In this document: in pieces, positions 46,250 to 59,900 of the stretch | How positions within the stretch are numbered: the stretch's first letter is position 1 | How the letters are laid out: each line of letters begins with the position of its first letter | NCBI RefSeq assembly: GCF_027887165.1 | Contig: NC_077232.1 | Span: forward strand, 57,427,788 to 57,491,787 | DNA length: 64,000 nt | Reading direction: 5' to 3' | Source of the DNA: Monodelphis domestica | Taxonomy: Eukaryota > Chordata > Mammalia > Didelphimorphia > Didelphidae | Translations under genes and position numbers: made by a program | The notes under the pieces: generated by a model | Told to the model about the DNA's origin: nothing | The model's input: the letters and a program-made list of their open reading frames with translations, nothing else | Database searches by the model: none

Positions 46250-47260
46250 CTTTTTGCCCAACTTCGCGGGGAGGGCGGTGCCAGCCTCTGATTGGCTCGT
46301 GGCTCTTGGCGGGAGATTCGGATTGGCCGAGACAGACCCGGGAGGGGAGGGGCGGGTCCGGGGGGAGCGGCCCTCCCAGCTCCAACCCATCGGAGCCGCT
46401 CACTCGCGCGGACAGCGGGTTAATTTCAAATCTGGGGCTCTGGGAAGGTCACGCGCCCGCAGTTCTGCCACCCTCCCGCCGGGCCACCGACGGACACTCC
46501 CGCTCCGCCTTCCACACCCACCTCCAAGTGACACCTGGACGGACGGACGGGCGGCGGAGCCGGCTCGGGCGGGAAGTAGGGGACGAGGACTAGGAGGAGG
46601 AGCAGCAGTAGGAGCAGCAGAGGCGGCCTCCCTCCCTCCTGCCGGGGGCCGCCCACCCCGACAGGTGAGGGGGGTTCCTGGCCTGGCTGGACTGCCGCGG
46701 CCCCTGCAGGGCTCCAGGAGCCCCAGTGTTCTTCTGGCCGAGCTGCCGAGCCGAGCAGAGCCGGCCCTGGTCGGGCGGAGGGGGCGGGAAGGCGACCGGC
46801 GGTTTCCCGCCTCCCCCTCCGGCGCCCGCGGAAGGAGGAGCCGAGCTCCCGCGCTATGGGGGGGCGGGGCAGGGGCCGGGGGCTCCCGAGGGGGGACCCT
46901 AGGGGGGATGGGGAGGGGGATCCTGGCGCCGGCGGCAGCGCGGGGTCGCCTGCCGACCTGCCCGCCCTCCTGCTCGCAATCCCCGCGCTCTGCTGGGCGG
47001 CACCCGCCGTGGCCCGGGTTTTCCCCGCCAAATTTTTAAATCGAAGTCTGAAGGTTGGGGCCCGCCCCCTGTCCCGAAGGCCAATCGCGGGCCGGAGACC
47101 GAGCTTCTCATTGGTCTGGGCCTGTAACCCTGGAGACCACGAGGAAGCTGTCAAGGAACTGTCCTCAAGGTGGGCGGAGGGGAGGGGCAGTTAGGAGGAG
47201 GGGGAAGTTCTTTCGGCCCGCGCTAGTGGCCATCGGGAGCCCTGAAGGCTCTTAGCGGGA
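46250..47260 (+). promoter_or_regulatory. E2F8: E2F8 CpG-island promoter
   Basis: This kilobase is GC- and CpG-rich, in sharp contrast to the AT-rich flanks, and lies just upstream of the E2F8 coding exons. There is no clear TATA box. An E2F-type site TTGGCGGGA (46,306-46,314) sits between two inverted CCAAT boxes (ATTGG at 46,291 and 46,322), the usual layout of a cell-cycle promoter. A second cluster lies downstream: TTTCCCGC at 46,803, CCGCCAAA at 47,025 (TTTGGCGG on the other strand), TTTAAA at 47,035, CCAAT at 47,081 and ATTGG at 47,110. E2F8 is known to be driven by activator E2Fs and repressed by itself, which fits these sites. Binding is inferred from motif matches only. Confidence 0.85.
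46400..46664 (+). other. E2F8: E2F8 exon 1 (non-coding, probable)
   Basis: The probable first exon ends at a good splice donor, CCGACAG|GTGAGG, with the last exonic base at 46,664. The transcription start is not visible; about 46,400 is a guess placed just downstream of the CCAAT/E2F/CCAAT cluster. Other donors that could end alternative first exons are CGACAG|GTAAG at 46,075/46,076 and CTCAAG|GTGGGC at 47,169/47,170. Confidence 0.45.
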
Positions 47261-47844
47261 CACCTTTAGCGTTTCCCGGGTCTGTAAATAGCTGGGCCAG
47301 AAACCAGCCAACCTACGAGTAAGGAAAACGAATTAAATGCAATCTTGGTAGATGTAGAATTATTTAAAAAGAAAAATCGTAATGAATGCTCAGCAACAAA
47401 TTATTGAGCTGCAGGTATCCGCATCAGAGAAGGGCATTTCCTCCCCAAGAGTTCCTTACACTAATGAAATTGTATCCACGATGATCATTGATTTGTTGGG
47501 GGTTTTTTTTGACGAATGTTCTTATTTGAATTTTTTTCATTTACAATGCTGCCTAATTCCATCTCCATGGGAAGTGTGAAAGTTTATCATTGAGGAAAAG
47601 CCGTAATTTGAATTCTTTCTATCATTCTTTTCTGTCCAATTATACTTTTATCAGAATTTTGAAAAGTTATCCTTATTTATCAGTATCCATGCCAGTAGTA
47701 AAACTGTGGCTCCTTTTTGTTTTGCATTTTTATTTGAGAGGGGTGGGTGACATGGGATTTGCATCAGAATTTCTAAGAAACTCATTTCTCTTGTGTATTA
47801 TATTTTTCTCTTTTTATTAACTTTTTTCTTTGTTTTTCTTGAAG

Positions 47845-47971
47845 GATATTGCAAATTTATCACAAAATTAAATATACTGGCATGTATGAGCCATCAGAAT
47901 TTCTAGGAGAAATCAGCATCTTTAATTTTTAAGAAATTATATGAAGAGTTTACAAAATGGAGAATGAGAAG
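47845..47971 (+). CDS. E2F8: E2F8 exon 2: leader and first five codons
   Basis: The acceptor follows a long pyrimidine run, and the exon begins at 47,845 just after TTCTTGAAG. The start codon ATG is at 47,957-47,959 in a strong context (A at -3, G at +4). It encodes MENEK before the donor GAGAAG|GTACTG, so the CDS part is 47,957-47,971. The leader carries two upstream ATGs: one opens a 16-codon ORF (47,882-47,932), the other an 8-codon ORF (47,941-47,967) that overlaps the true start in another frame. Confidence 0.9.
47882..47932 (+). promoter_or_regulatory. Upstream ORF 1 in the E2F8 leader
   Basis: ATG at 47,882 opens 16 codons (MYEPSEFLGEISIFNF) and stops 24 bases before the E2F8 start. 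G at -3 gives moderate initiation context. Confidence 0.6.
47941..47967 (+). promoter_or_regulatory. Upstream ORF 2, overlapping the E2F8 start
   Basis: ATG at 47,941 reads MKSLQNGE and stops at 47,965-47,967, inside the first E2F8 codons, in a different frame. Its context is weak (T at -3). Confidence 0.6.
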
Positions 47972-50900
47972 GTACTGTAATTTCCATATCTATAGTTTTA
48001 AAGTAATGTCCTCTTATCTTTACTCTGAAGTTTCTTTGTTTTGTTTTTTTTTCTTTTCAAGCAAATGGGACCTAGATTGATATTAAATAGTGCTAGGGTG
48101 GTTGTTGTTTTTCTTCATGTTTTAATAAGACCACATCTTCTAGAAATTATCTGTAAAGACAGAGAGGTTGAATTAAAACTAATTTGTTTGTGCTAATGCA
48201 AAAAAAAAAAGAGGAAACCCTATTGCAGTTTATCCTACTTGTGTGAAACTAAATTTCAGTAGTTTAGGTCCAAAATAAAATGTGGATGAAAAAGCACTAT
48301 AATAAAAGAATTTGTGAACAAATTTTATCTTTCTTTAACCCAGAAAAGAAGTAAATAATATACAGGGTATCCCAAATATTTTAGTATAATCTGCACTAAG
48401 ATGTTTGGGATATTTTGTATTTTCATTTTCACTTTGGCATTTCTGAGAGTAATAAAACACCAAGATTGTTTTTGAGAACTATATACCATGAGTTCACTTC
48501 ACATGATTTCAGAGTTGGTTTCCTTTACCAGGGATGACCATTTTTTTCCAACTCTCATCTATTATCCAGATAAAGGCACTATAAACAACAAAAATATATC
48601 CAAATAGCTCTAACTCCTTGTTCCTAAAAGTTAACAGTTCACACGAAACAGGAAGATTCAGAATGCTTCTGGTTACTGGTATTGACATAGAATAGCAACC
48701 ATCTACTTTCTTCTAATTCTCAGAATTGGAGAGATCAGAGCCATTACCAAATCATTTGACTCCCTCACCAAAAATCCTATCACTTGGTTATCATCTCTGA
48801 TATGGATGCTAACAAGTATTACTGTTGAGTGTAAAAATGGAGATTTGAACCCCAGACTTCAATCCCAGAAGTCCTAGCTAGTTCCCAGAATTCCCTAAAA
48901 TCTCACCAGAGTCCTCACCTGGGCCAAGAACAAAATGGGCATTTAAACTGACAGTACCGCCTACTTGGTCTCTCTACATGCAGGCAAGATGTGAGTGGCT
49001 GTGAATGGGCTCTGTGCACGTGCTTTCTTATTTTGTATTTTCTTTATTTCTTAATTCTAATAATATTTAATAAACCTCTAAAAATATATACTTTTAATAG
49101 AGAAACGAATTTAATTTTTACAGTTTGGCTAACCACTCGGTTGTGACGAAATATACCCTCAATCTTCTTAACTTTCCTAAATCTTTTCTCTACTGTGACT
49201 AAGTTCAGCTTTTAATAGCTACTGCTATATAATTTTTACATGAGACTAATTGAACTAATATAGTTTCTCTTGAATCTAAGAACATGAAGTTATTGAGGAG
49301 TAAGAACAAGATTTGTTTTTGTATTTAGGAAACAGTTAATAGAAATCAACCAGTTAGCATTTCTTGAGCTCCTCTTACATGCCAGGCACTATATTAGGTC
49401 CTGAGGAGTTGTTCATTTGTGTCAGACTCTTTGTGACCTCGTGGATCATAACTATTCATGAAATTTTCTTGGCAAGAATACTGGAGTGGTTTACCATTTC
49501 CTTCTCCAATGGATCCTTTTGTCAAGGCAGTCAGAGGTGACTTGCCCAGAGTCACCCAGCTAGGAAGTATCTGAATCCAGATTAGAACTCAAGGCTCCTG
49601 ATTACGGACCCAGCACTCTATCCACTGAGCAACCTAACTACTTCTTAGGAAAAAACAGAGTTAAGTGATTTGCCCAAGGTCACACAGTTAGGAAATGTCT
49701 GTAAGATACAAAGTCTAAAGTGGAACAGCCTCTGTCCTCAAGGAACTTGCATTCTTTCAAGGGAGAAAACCTACACATAAATAAGTATACCCAGAATAAA
49801 TTCAAAATAGGCCAGGTAGAAGGTGGGCTGTAGGAGATAGGTGCATTAGAGAGTGGTACTTGAACAAAATTTTGAAAGAAACAACAGAGTCTAAGAGGTG
49901 GGAGTATTTTCACAACGTAAGGCAAAACCAGTCCATGCAGACTCCTGAAGATAGTAAGTGGAGGGTCCTGTGTAAGGAGCAGCAAGAAGGGCATTGGCTG
50001 GAGTGAAGTGTGGGAAGGGGTATGATTCATAATAAGATTACAAAAGTAAGTTTAGGGCTGGGTTGTTAAGCAGAGGAGCATATTTTTGTTTCTTGAGACA
50101 ATAGGGAACCCTTGGAGTTTACTGAGTCAGAGAACGGCATGGTCTTCCTTGTTCTTTGGGGAAATCACTTTGGTGACTGTGGACAATGGATTGAAGTAGG
50201 GACAGAGACTTAAGGCAGGAAGAACAAACAGGAAGCTATTGCCATAGACCATGCAAGAGATGATGAAGTCCTGAGCCAGTTGTGGTGGCCTTGAGAATAG
50301 AGAAAAGGAAGACTTGAAGAGGCAAAGACATGGCAGACGATTGAATAGACTGGACAGGGGGGAAGTGAAGAGTCAGGAAGAATGGTGATGTCCTTGAAAG
50401 AAATAGGGAAAGAGCTGTGAATTGGGAATCTTAATCATACTCTCATCCTCACCTGGCTGGTTGATATCTGTGTTTTGGGGGGAGTTATTTCACTCCTTTG
50501 AACCAGTTTCTCTGTAAAGCAAAGGAGATAGAGAAGGTCATACATAAGGTCCTAGACTTAATGTTTGAAGGGACTATGGGAGGCTATCTAGTCCATCCCT
50601 TTATTTTAGAGTTAAGGAAACTGAAATCCCCTGATTCCCAAGAACTTGCCAGGTCATACAGTTAGCCAGTGACTCAGCTGGGAGTTCATCCCTGTCCCCT
50701 GACTTCAGATCTAACCTTCTTTTGACTATACCAAGGCCTTGTCCAACTACAATGTGCTATGAGTCTGTGATCATCAGTATAACACACAATTGTAGGGCTT
50801 TCATTCTATAATTTCAAGTTTAGATTAGATACTTTCATAAGCCTTTGATCTTACCTTTTACCTGTGCAAACTATAGCCCGTCCACACCTTCTCCTCCTAT

Positions 50901-53900
50901 GTAATTGTTGTCTGTATCCTTGGGTAAATTCTGCATAGAGGATACACCTACTATGCTGGGGGCCATCCTTTGGTATTTACTGTTTCTTCGAAACTGATTC
51001 AAGATTTTTATTTTTGTCACATCATTAGCCCACCTTCTCTCACATACTTTGTTGGTGATACTTTTTATGCCATTGCAATTAACCAATAATCATGTATTAA
51101 GTTCCTCATATGTGTCAAGCATATTGCTAAGATCTGGAGATAAGATAAAAATGAAACAGATAAGCAGATATAAAATAAATATAAGGTAATGTCGGAGGGA
51201 GAAAAGATGGCAATTGAAATTATTTTTTACGTTTGTTTCTTACATGATCATGGCTAGCCTGTGTATCCTTCTCATTCCTTCTGCCAGAATCATCCCATAT
51301 AACAAGTAGTATTTTTTAGAAAGAAAAAAAAAAGGCAGGGAGCAGCTAATTGGCTCAGTGGATAGAAAGCCAGGCCTAGAGACTGGAGGTCTCAGATACT
51401 TCCTGCCTGTGTGACTCTGGACAAGTCACTTAACCCTAGTTGCCTAGCCCTTTCTACCTTACTGCTCTTCTACCCATACTTCGTATCAATTTTAAGACAG
51501 ACTATGGGTTTTGTCTTTTTTTTTTAAAGGCCGGGGGCAATTATATAAAACATATACAATGTGTAAAATCTGTGGCCCTCTCACAAAGGAAGGAGTGGGT
51601 TGAGAGTTCTTTTGTATCTCTTTAATAGAGTAAGACTTGTTTAATCTGTATCACTTGGTTACATTGACTAATGACTGTTTAGTGTGTCGTTCTTTCTGTC
51701 TACAATGTTACAGTCACCCCATGTATATTTTCTTGACTGCCAACTTCACTCTTAAAGTACTTGAACTGAATTTTGAAGGATTTTGAGAGATGGAAGTGGG
51801 ATACAGTATATTTCAGGCATGGGAACCAGCCTGTGCAAAGGGAGAAAAAGATAGATGATGGGAGTGGCTTGGGAGAAAGAGCAAGAGCAGTTGTTTGACT
51901 GGATCATAGAATGTGTAAAGGGGAAAAATATCTGATAAAACTGGAAATATGGGTTTGGTTAAATGCCAAAAAAGGAGAGGTGATATTTCACTCTAGAAAT
52001 AAAAGGAGTCACTGGAGTTCACTGAGTAGGAGAATAACGTGCTTAAACTAGTTTTTTAAGAGAAATCATTTTGGCAGTTACTTCTTATCCCCATGTCATG
52101 CTTAGTAATGTATTCTACCATTTATTATGTCTTTGTAATTCTCTTTGGGTCACCAGCATTTAAAAAAAAAAAAACTTATCTAGGGGGCAGCTAAGTGGCT
52201 CAGAGGATTGAGAGCCAGGCCTAGAGACAGGAGGTCCTGGGTTCAAATTTGTTCTCAGACTCTTCCCAGCTGTGTGACCCTGGGCAAGTCACTTAACCCC
52301 CATTGCTTAGGCCTTACTGTTCTTCTGCCTTAGAATCGATACACAGTATTTATTCTAAGACAGAAGGTAAGAGTTTAAAAAAATAACAAAAAAACTTTTC
52401 TAAATATCTAGTTTATAAATATCTAGGCATACTAAATATCATTTCCAAGGCAGAAGAACGATAAGGGCTAGGCAATGGGGGTCAAGTGACTTGCGCAGAG
52501 TTACATAGCTAAGAAGAGTCTGAGATCACATTTGAACCCAGGACTTCCCATCTCCTGGACTGGCTTTATATCTACTAAGCCACCAGCTGTTCCTATCACC
52601 GGCATTTTTAATTCTTATGATGAAGCCAGCTGTTCTCTAATAGAAGAGATAATGGTACAGATTAGAAATCAATGAAGTCATCGGTCTTAGTTGTGGCTCA
52701 GAAGTAAAGACCAGCTTATGAAATAGCTGAGTCAGCTGCTGTCTCAGACGCCTCTCAGGAGCTCTGTTGCCCTCTACTGGACAGAAACTCTGTTGTCACC
52801 TGGATTTGGCTTCTCTGCATGCCTGTGGGCCAACCCTAATTCATTCTATAGGGTGGGCTTAGATTGGTGCTTATTGGAAACTGTATAACCATTTAATCTT
52901 ATTATCAAGGGCACTGGTGACCCCCTTGAATTATTTCAAAATAAGTAAACTATTTAAAATGGGTCAGCTCATTAGCCATAGAAGTTTGAGTCAGTGTCTG
53001 GTTACTAGGTAGTCTGAAGGTGGTAAGCCAGTGAAATGGTGCTATTACACGCTCATTGCGTTACTGTCACGAAGGAGGCAGGGCAGCTGAGCTCTGGGAA
53101 CAGGAAGACAGTATCTGCTGTCAGGATGCCAAATAAGGGCATTCCTGTCTCCCATACTAAGGCTTCCTGCCTATTGGCCAACTTGCAAAAATAGAGATAG
53201 CCCAGGCTTCTCTGGGGTCATGTTACCTAGCCAGGCCCTTACTCTGGGGCTGTTAGAGCTTGTATTGACAGCAGAGCAGCTCAGCTAGTTTCCTTTGTGA
53301 CTTTCCCTGTTTGCTTCCCGTGTGCTCTGAACCCGTGTTCCCCTCTGTTCTGTGTGTCCCTGTGGAAAATCTTGCACGATCATCTGTTCTATGAACATTG
53401 TGAAGTGTTAGGCACAGGCCATGGCTAAAGGCTATCCAGCAAGACTGTTTTACTTGGTCAGTACCAGCTACATCCTTCCTTCACAGCACCATGGGATCAC
53501 TGGATTTAAAGCTGGAGAACTCTTGGTAGATTGTCTTTTTAATTTTGCAGCTAAGGAAATAAAGGCTCAGAAGTTAAACAATTTACGCATGGTCATAACA
53601 GCAAGATACAGACCTGGATTTGAATTCGGGTCCTTTGATTCCAAATCTTAGTTAGCCCTCCCCTATTTTTTTCAACAGTCTTTGTCAGAGGTCATAGGAT
53701 CCTAACACATTGGCAGATTGCCAATGGTTATTATCATCTTAAAAATATATATACTCTTACTGGGTTTTATTTTCTTAAAATATTAATAAACCTAAAGAAG
53801 AATGCATTCTGGAGCAAAAAATTCTCAGACAAAAAATAGATATCTAGATAGAGATAGCAAGTTCCTTCATTAGATGTTATCAGTTGAAGGTGAATGATCA

Positions 53901-56900
53901 CTTGTTGAGGATGTTAAAGAGGAGATTCCTGTTTAGGCACAAGTAGGACTACATGCCCTCTCGCTCTTTTCCACCTCTGAGATTCTACAATTTTATCAAG
54001 CCCAACCTTGCACATATGGAGAAAGTGAGCTCGGGATTACCTAGAGAGTGTCAGAGCTGGGACTAGAATTCAGATCTCCTTCCCCTGTTTTTATGTATCT
54101 TCACCAAGACAAAGACAATTGTTTGTTGTATGATGAATGTCATTTTATATTTTCTGCTTTCAGGAAAATCATTTCTTTGAGCCACATAAAAGAATATTGA
54201 TAAAAACTCCACAGAAGGAGTCGGCTACTCCCAATTCAGTATTAGCAGAGATTCAACCTGACTTTGGACCATTAACAACACCCACAAAGCCTAAGGAAAT
54301 CTCTCCAGGTGAACCATGGACGCCAACAGCGAACCTTAAAATGTTGATCAGTGCTGCTAGTCCTGAAATCCGAAACAGAGATCAGAAAAGAGGATTGTCT
54401 GACAATAGGAGTGGAATCCTTGAGGCCAAAGATTGTTTACATGTAGGTTTTTAGAAGGCTCAGGACATTATTTGACCATACCAGTGAAAATATTGAAAGA
54501 ATGGGAGCAGGAATCATTTAAAAGATCAGTGTTATTTAACTAATCTATAATAAGATAAAGCTTTTAATCAAAGAAAATATTCTGGGATGCTGGTATTTTT
54601 AGTACTAGATTGCCTTTCGAATTTGTCAAGTAAGCTTTACTAGTATATTTCTTTTTTCAAAACTTTGCAGCTGTTGAAGCTATAGCACATGGTATAAGTA
54701 TCTGCCATTAAGTACAGGTGCCCCTAATAAATCTTTCATGCCTTATATTTCTATATTTAAAGTAATTTTCATCTTCTTGTGTAGGATCATTTATCTGGAG
54801 ATGAATATGAGAAATCCCAACCAAGTCGTAAAGAAAAAAGTTTAGGGTTATTGTGTCATAAATTCTTAGCACGATACCCTAACTATCCTAACCCTGCAGT
54901 GAATAATGACATTTGTCTTGATGAAGTAGCAGAAGAACTCAGTAAGTATATAAACATTTTTGTATTTAATAATTTGAGTGACTATATGCTCATGACAATC
55001 TGTTCTAAACTAAATAATTTTTTATAAATTGTATATGATTGAATTAAAATGAGAAGTTTCTAAAATGACATTCGAAATAGTTTTTATTTGAGAATATGTT
55101 CCTGCTGTGGTTGCATATTTAATCCTTACAAAGTTTGAAACTCACATATAATTATGTTAAACTAACATTTGTAGATAGCTTAAGAACTGTGTGAATTTTG
55201 AGTGATTTTTCTGATGGAGGAAAAATCCCTTCCTGGAATGGCCACTCTTCTGATGAGGGATTCTCTGGATTTAGAGACTCAAGATTAGGATCCCAGGTAC
55301 AGTCCATTGCCAGGCCTGTGCTCTAATCCTTTCCTTCTTGTACTCTTATTAGCATAGCATTGGAGGACACAACAGAAACTCTATTCCCATGTTTTTATGA
55401 TCCAAATGGAGTAGGACATTCGTGAAGGAATAAGTAGATTTCAAAAACATTCTATGGCATGTGATTTTTTTTTTTAAGATTTGAAAGATACAAAGGCAAA
55501 AAGGGTTTCATGAAGAGGGGGGTACAATGGAAAGTCAGAGACCTAGAGTCATAGGACTTGGGTTCAAATTCTACCCATGCTACTCATTAGCTGTGTGACC
55601 TTGGGCAAGTCACATCTCTCTTGACATCAGTTTCTTCATCTGTAAAATGAAAAGTTGGATTAAAGCCTTCTAAAATACATTCTAGCTCATAAGTATTGGG
55701 ATCCTATGAATCTCTTAACTATGAATTCTTATCCTGACTTACACTGTAGATGAGTGATTTTATTATATTTGCCTATTATCTATGTGTTTGCCTAGCAGTT
55801 TCTTTAAGTGGGAATCATTCAACTTCATTGTTGTTATAAAAACTAATGAGTTTATTAAATTCATTAACCTTGGCCCAGTGGTGCTATAGAAAGCTGTTGA
55901 GGTTGTTTTTCTGTGTCTTTTTACATTCTGTCCTCTCATTTTCTCCCTTCCCATATACTACACTTGTTGCAAAATTATGAAATCCTACTTTAAAAATAGA
56001 TATGTGGCTGTATTTGGAGATACTGAAGTGGATAAAACTGCATGTAATAGGCATATATAAATCAATATAACTATTAACTATGGTATTTGGTCATATAATA
56101 ATAAAAATATAACTCATCAACCTATAAAGAAAATAGCTCTATTCCTAAGGGTTTTCTTTTAAGCTTTAAAATACATTTTAAGCATACTAACATCTAAAAT
56201 GTCACATTTAAAGATTATACAACTTGGATTGGTCTGTTTTATCTATAATATCACTTTGTATTAAAAAGATGGACCTTTGTTTCAGGGAGAAGTTTGGGAT
56301 CATTTAAAGAACTTTGCCATTTCCCAAAGGCAATCCAGCCTGCTTTCCTCCTCCTGTTCAATAATGAGTTCAACTCATTGTCCACTTGCAGTGTTTGTAC
56401 AGTATGTATGTGTATATATGTATGTATATATACATATATATTCTGATGGATGAACTCTATAGATTGTCCATCCATCTGCATATTATAATTGGGACAATAA
56501 ACATTCTTCATCCACTTACTTTTCCTGTGTGGATAGTTAGACCAAACTCCTTTTAAACAATTATGGATGTCATGCAGGAAGCTCTACAGCGTTCTGGAAT
56601 GTGATGCAACCAGCATTTCTTAATACCACTGTTCTACTGGTGGTTTCCTCTGACAACAAATGGGACATTCAGAGCGCCAAAGAACTGAAAATCACTGAAA
56701 GGGCAAAGGAGAGGCACACAGTGGACAGGGAAGAGGCTTATAGCAAATTACAAATAAGGAACTACAAAGGAGTAAAGGATGCCACCAAAGAAAGAAAGAA
56801 AAAGAAGCTGGGCTGGTCACATGGTGATGATGAGGGATAACCATCGGACTGTGTTCCTTTGGCATCCTTGCAACAAGGAAGTCTGCAGCCCATGGGTGGA

Positions 56901-59900
56901 CCTTTAATGATGAACTTGTGAAAGAACACGGACAAGAATTTCCTAGGAATGGCATGCACAGAGGGTTTGCTTTCTTCATCCCTGGAGGCCGTGTCCTTGG
57001 ATATGGTCACAGATCACTTGTCCTCATCTCATCGTAGTGATGTTAGCTCTGCTCTAGATGCACTGTTATATTTTTTAATTCCTGTTTTAAAAGTAAATAC
57101 TAGAATTATGGATAGCACGCAACCGAATGAAAGGTACTGATCAAAGGTGGATTCCGTGTTATTTCTGACCTATCCAAAATATTGAATAGTCTAAGCATAT
57201 TAATGTCACAGAATAATTTGTAGCCAGTGCATAGTTGTCAACAACGGACTGAAAATGTGACCCACGGATGTATATTTTAGGTGTTTTCCCAGTCACATGG
57301 TTAGTGTGCTTGTAGTTCATGCTTTTATATTAATTAAAACTTCATGAGTACAATTACGGTTGTACTGCTGAAGACAAAGGCTGCTCAATTTAAAATGCCC
57401 TAAAAAATCAACTTCAGGTCATTTGAAAATAACGGTCAATTATCCTTTCTTTGTAGATGTTGAACGTAGACGCATTTATGATATTGTAAATGTCCTAGAA
57501 AGTTTGCATATGGTCAGTCGCTTGGCAAAAAACAGATATACTTGGCACGGGCGTCATAATCTCCACAAAACCCTGGGAACTTTGAAAAGCGTTGGTATGG
57601 AAAACAAATATGCCGAACAGATCGTGATGATCAAGAAGAGAGAGTATGAGCAAGAATTTGACTTTAATAGTGACAAAAATGAAGAGGCCGCCGTGAAACC
57701 CAGCCCTGGCCAAAATGGACACTCCGACATGTGCTTTGTTGAACTGCCTGGAGTGGAATTTCGAGCAGGTGAGATATTTTTGAAAAGAGCCTTTTACATG
57801 GGCCTTCTTTTCTTTGTAAAGAAAATAAAACATGTGCTCGCAGACATTCTTGTCAGGTCGTTTTCCAAGTGTAAAAACCCTGAAGTTGTCCTGAGTGAAT
57901 GAGAGAAGTGGCATTATTTTCAACCTTGTTGCCACATAGGTTGAGCTTACTCGTGGATTGTAATTCTTGACTCCCTCTCCTCTTGCATACATAGCTTCTG
58001 TAAATAGTCGGAAAGACAAGTCTTTAAGAGTGATGAGCCAGAAGTTTGTGATGCTGTTTCTGGTGTCCACCCCTCAGATAGTAAGCCTGGAAGTCGCTGC
58101 CAAAATTTTAATTGGTGAGGACCACGTAGAGGACCTGGACAAAAGCAAGTTTAAAAGTAAGTGTGCTGCTAATGTAAGCATGGCTTTGCTTAGGTATACC
58201 CAATGTTGGAATCCAGGTGGAGCCTTGGTATATAATTGCATCTTCTTGGCCTGTGTTTTGAATTCCTTTGGAAGCTATCATACTGCTTCTTTAAATCAAA
58301 CTGGGATTCTTTTTGTCAGAAATACTTAGATTTGAAGCCATCTATAGCTCCCTAATTCTTTTCCAAGTTGCTTGAAAGTGTAGTAGCTTTTATTTCTAGA
58401 AATGGGGCTTGGACTAGGGTGCTTAGTGTTCAGAGTAAACAAAGAACATGATTCTTAATTTGTTTTAAACCAAAGAAATCTCCAGGAAAGGGCACTCCAG
58501 CAGATTCAGGAAACTTGCTTTCACTTTACTGAAGCCTTGAAATGGGATGGAAGAAGAGGTAGTTACTGCAGAGGTGGGAGGAGTTTCTCTTGCTCCCTAT
58601 ATTCTTCTCCCCAACTGAGAATCCCAGCACATTTTAGAGGGGAGCATAGCAAAGAGAAAAGCATGGACGCCCTGGTTGAGTCAGATATCGACCAGGTGGA
58701 ACTTTGACATCTACCAAGGGATTCCTTTCTCCCGAAAGGTCCTTCTGTCTTCAACGTTCTTCGATGGCATGCAGAATAAAACTTGTGACCAACTGTAGAG
58801 AAGTTCCATAGGATCATAGATTTAGAGCTGGAAGGGATTTTCAAGGCCATCAAGTCCAACCCTTTGGGATGACAAAGTGGAGAGAGAGACCCAGAGAGTT
58901 GGGAACCGAAGAAACCCAGAAGGTTAGAACTGGAAGGGAGCTGGTAGAATTTGATTCCCTGTCCTCATTTTATGCCTAAGGAAATGGCTCCTAGAGAAGT
59001 TTAATGATGGACCAGTTTTCCCTGGTAAGTGATGAATAGCTAAAATTAAAACATCAGCCTCCTGATTCAGTGCCCTTTAAGCCCCTTGTCTATATTCACT
59101 TGGCTACTAGATGGCACAGTGGATAGAGTGCTGAGTCTAGAGTCAGGAAGACCTGAGTTCAAATCCAACCTCAGACACATAACTAATTTGTGATGCAGAT
59201 CAAGTCACTTACCTCTGTTTGCATTATTCCACTGGCAAAGGAAATGGTAAACCATTCCAGTATCCTTGCCAAGAAAATCATGTGGAGAGTATGGTCCACA
59301 GGGTCACAAACATGTGGCTACACCTGTTACACATGGCTAAACAACTGGACAACAATTTTATTCATTGCCTATAATAAAATAGTTGTTATAAATTTTTAAA
59401 AACGAGCTCTAGTCTTATTGGTTGTGACGTGGAATATAGGAAACAAGAAGAGGATGTGATGTTTTGGGGAGTTCCAGCTTTTAGCGAGAAGCCAAAGCTT
59501 TGGGGCTCTGATAGGGGAAGCAAGGCTAGAGCTGTTCTGTCTGTTTTTCTTCTGGTCCTCATAAGCCTCAGAATTTTAAGAGAGGCATAAAACAGAAGAT
59601 CCAGGCTGAAGCAAGTGCGAGCATATTTTTCCTCTCAACATTCTGAGAAGAAATCCTTTTTTTTTCCCCTTAAGTCACCAATGTCATCCTTCCTTGAGAA
59701 ATTTTCAGGCTTACAGCCAAACATGCTTACATTCATTTTAGTAGCTAAAAGTATGATAATCACCTTTAGGTTGCCTAAAGAGGCTCTTGGTACAGTGGAA
59801 AGAACAACTGGCTATGGAGTCAGAGGTCCTGGATTCAGATCCTGCTTCTGACAATTACTAAATGTGTGACCTTGGGAAAGCAAGTCACTTAACCTCCCTG

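Noticed and set aside
46254-47154. Long open frames (242-261 codons) on both strands of the CpG island
   Set aside because: GC-rich DNA is short of stop codons; the frames have no motifs, cross the predicted donor, and overlap each other on opposite strands.
57495-58070. A 191-codon minus-strand frame
   Set aside because: It is the antisense shadow of E2F8 exons 5 and 6.
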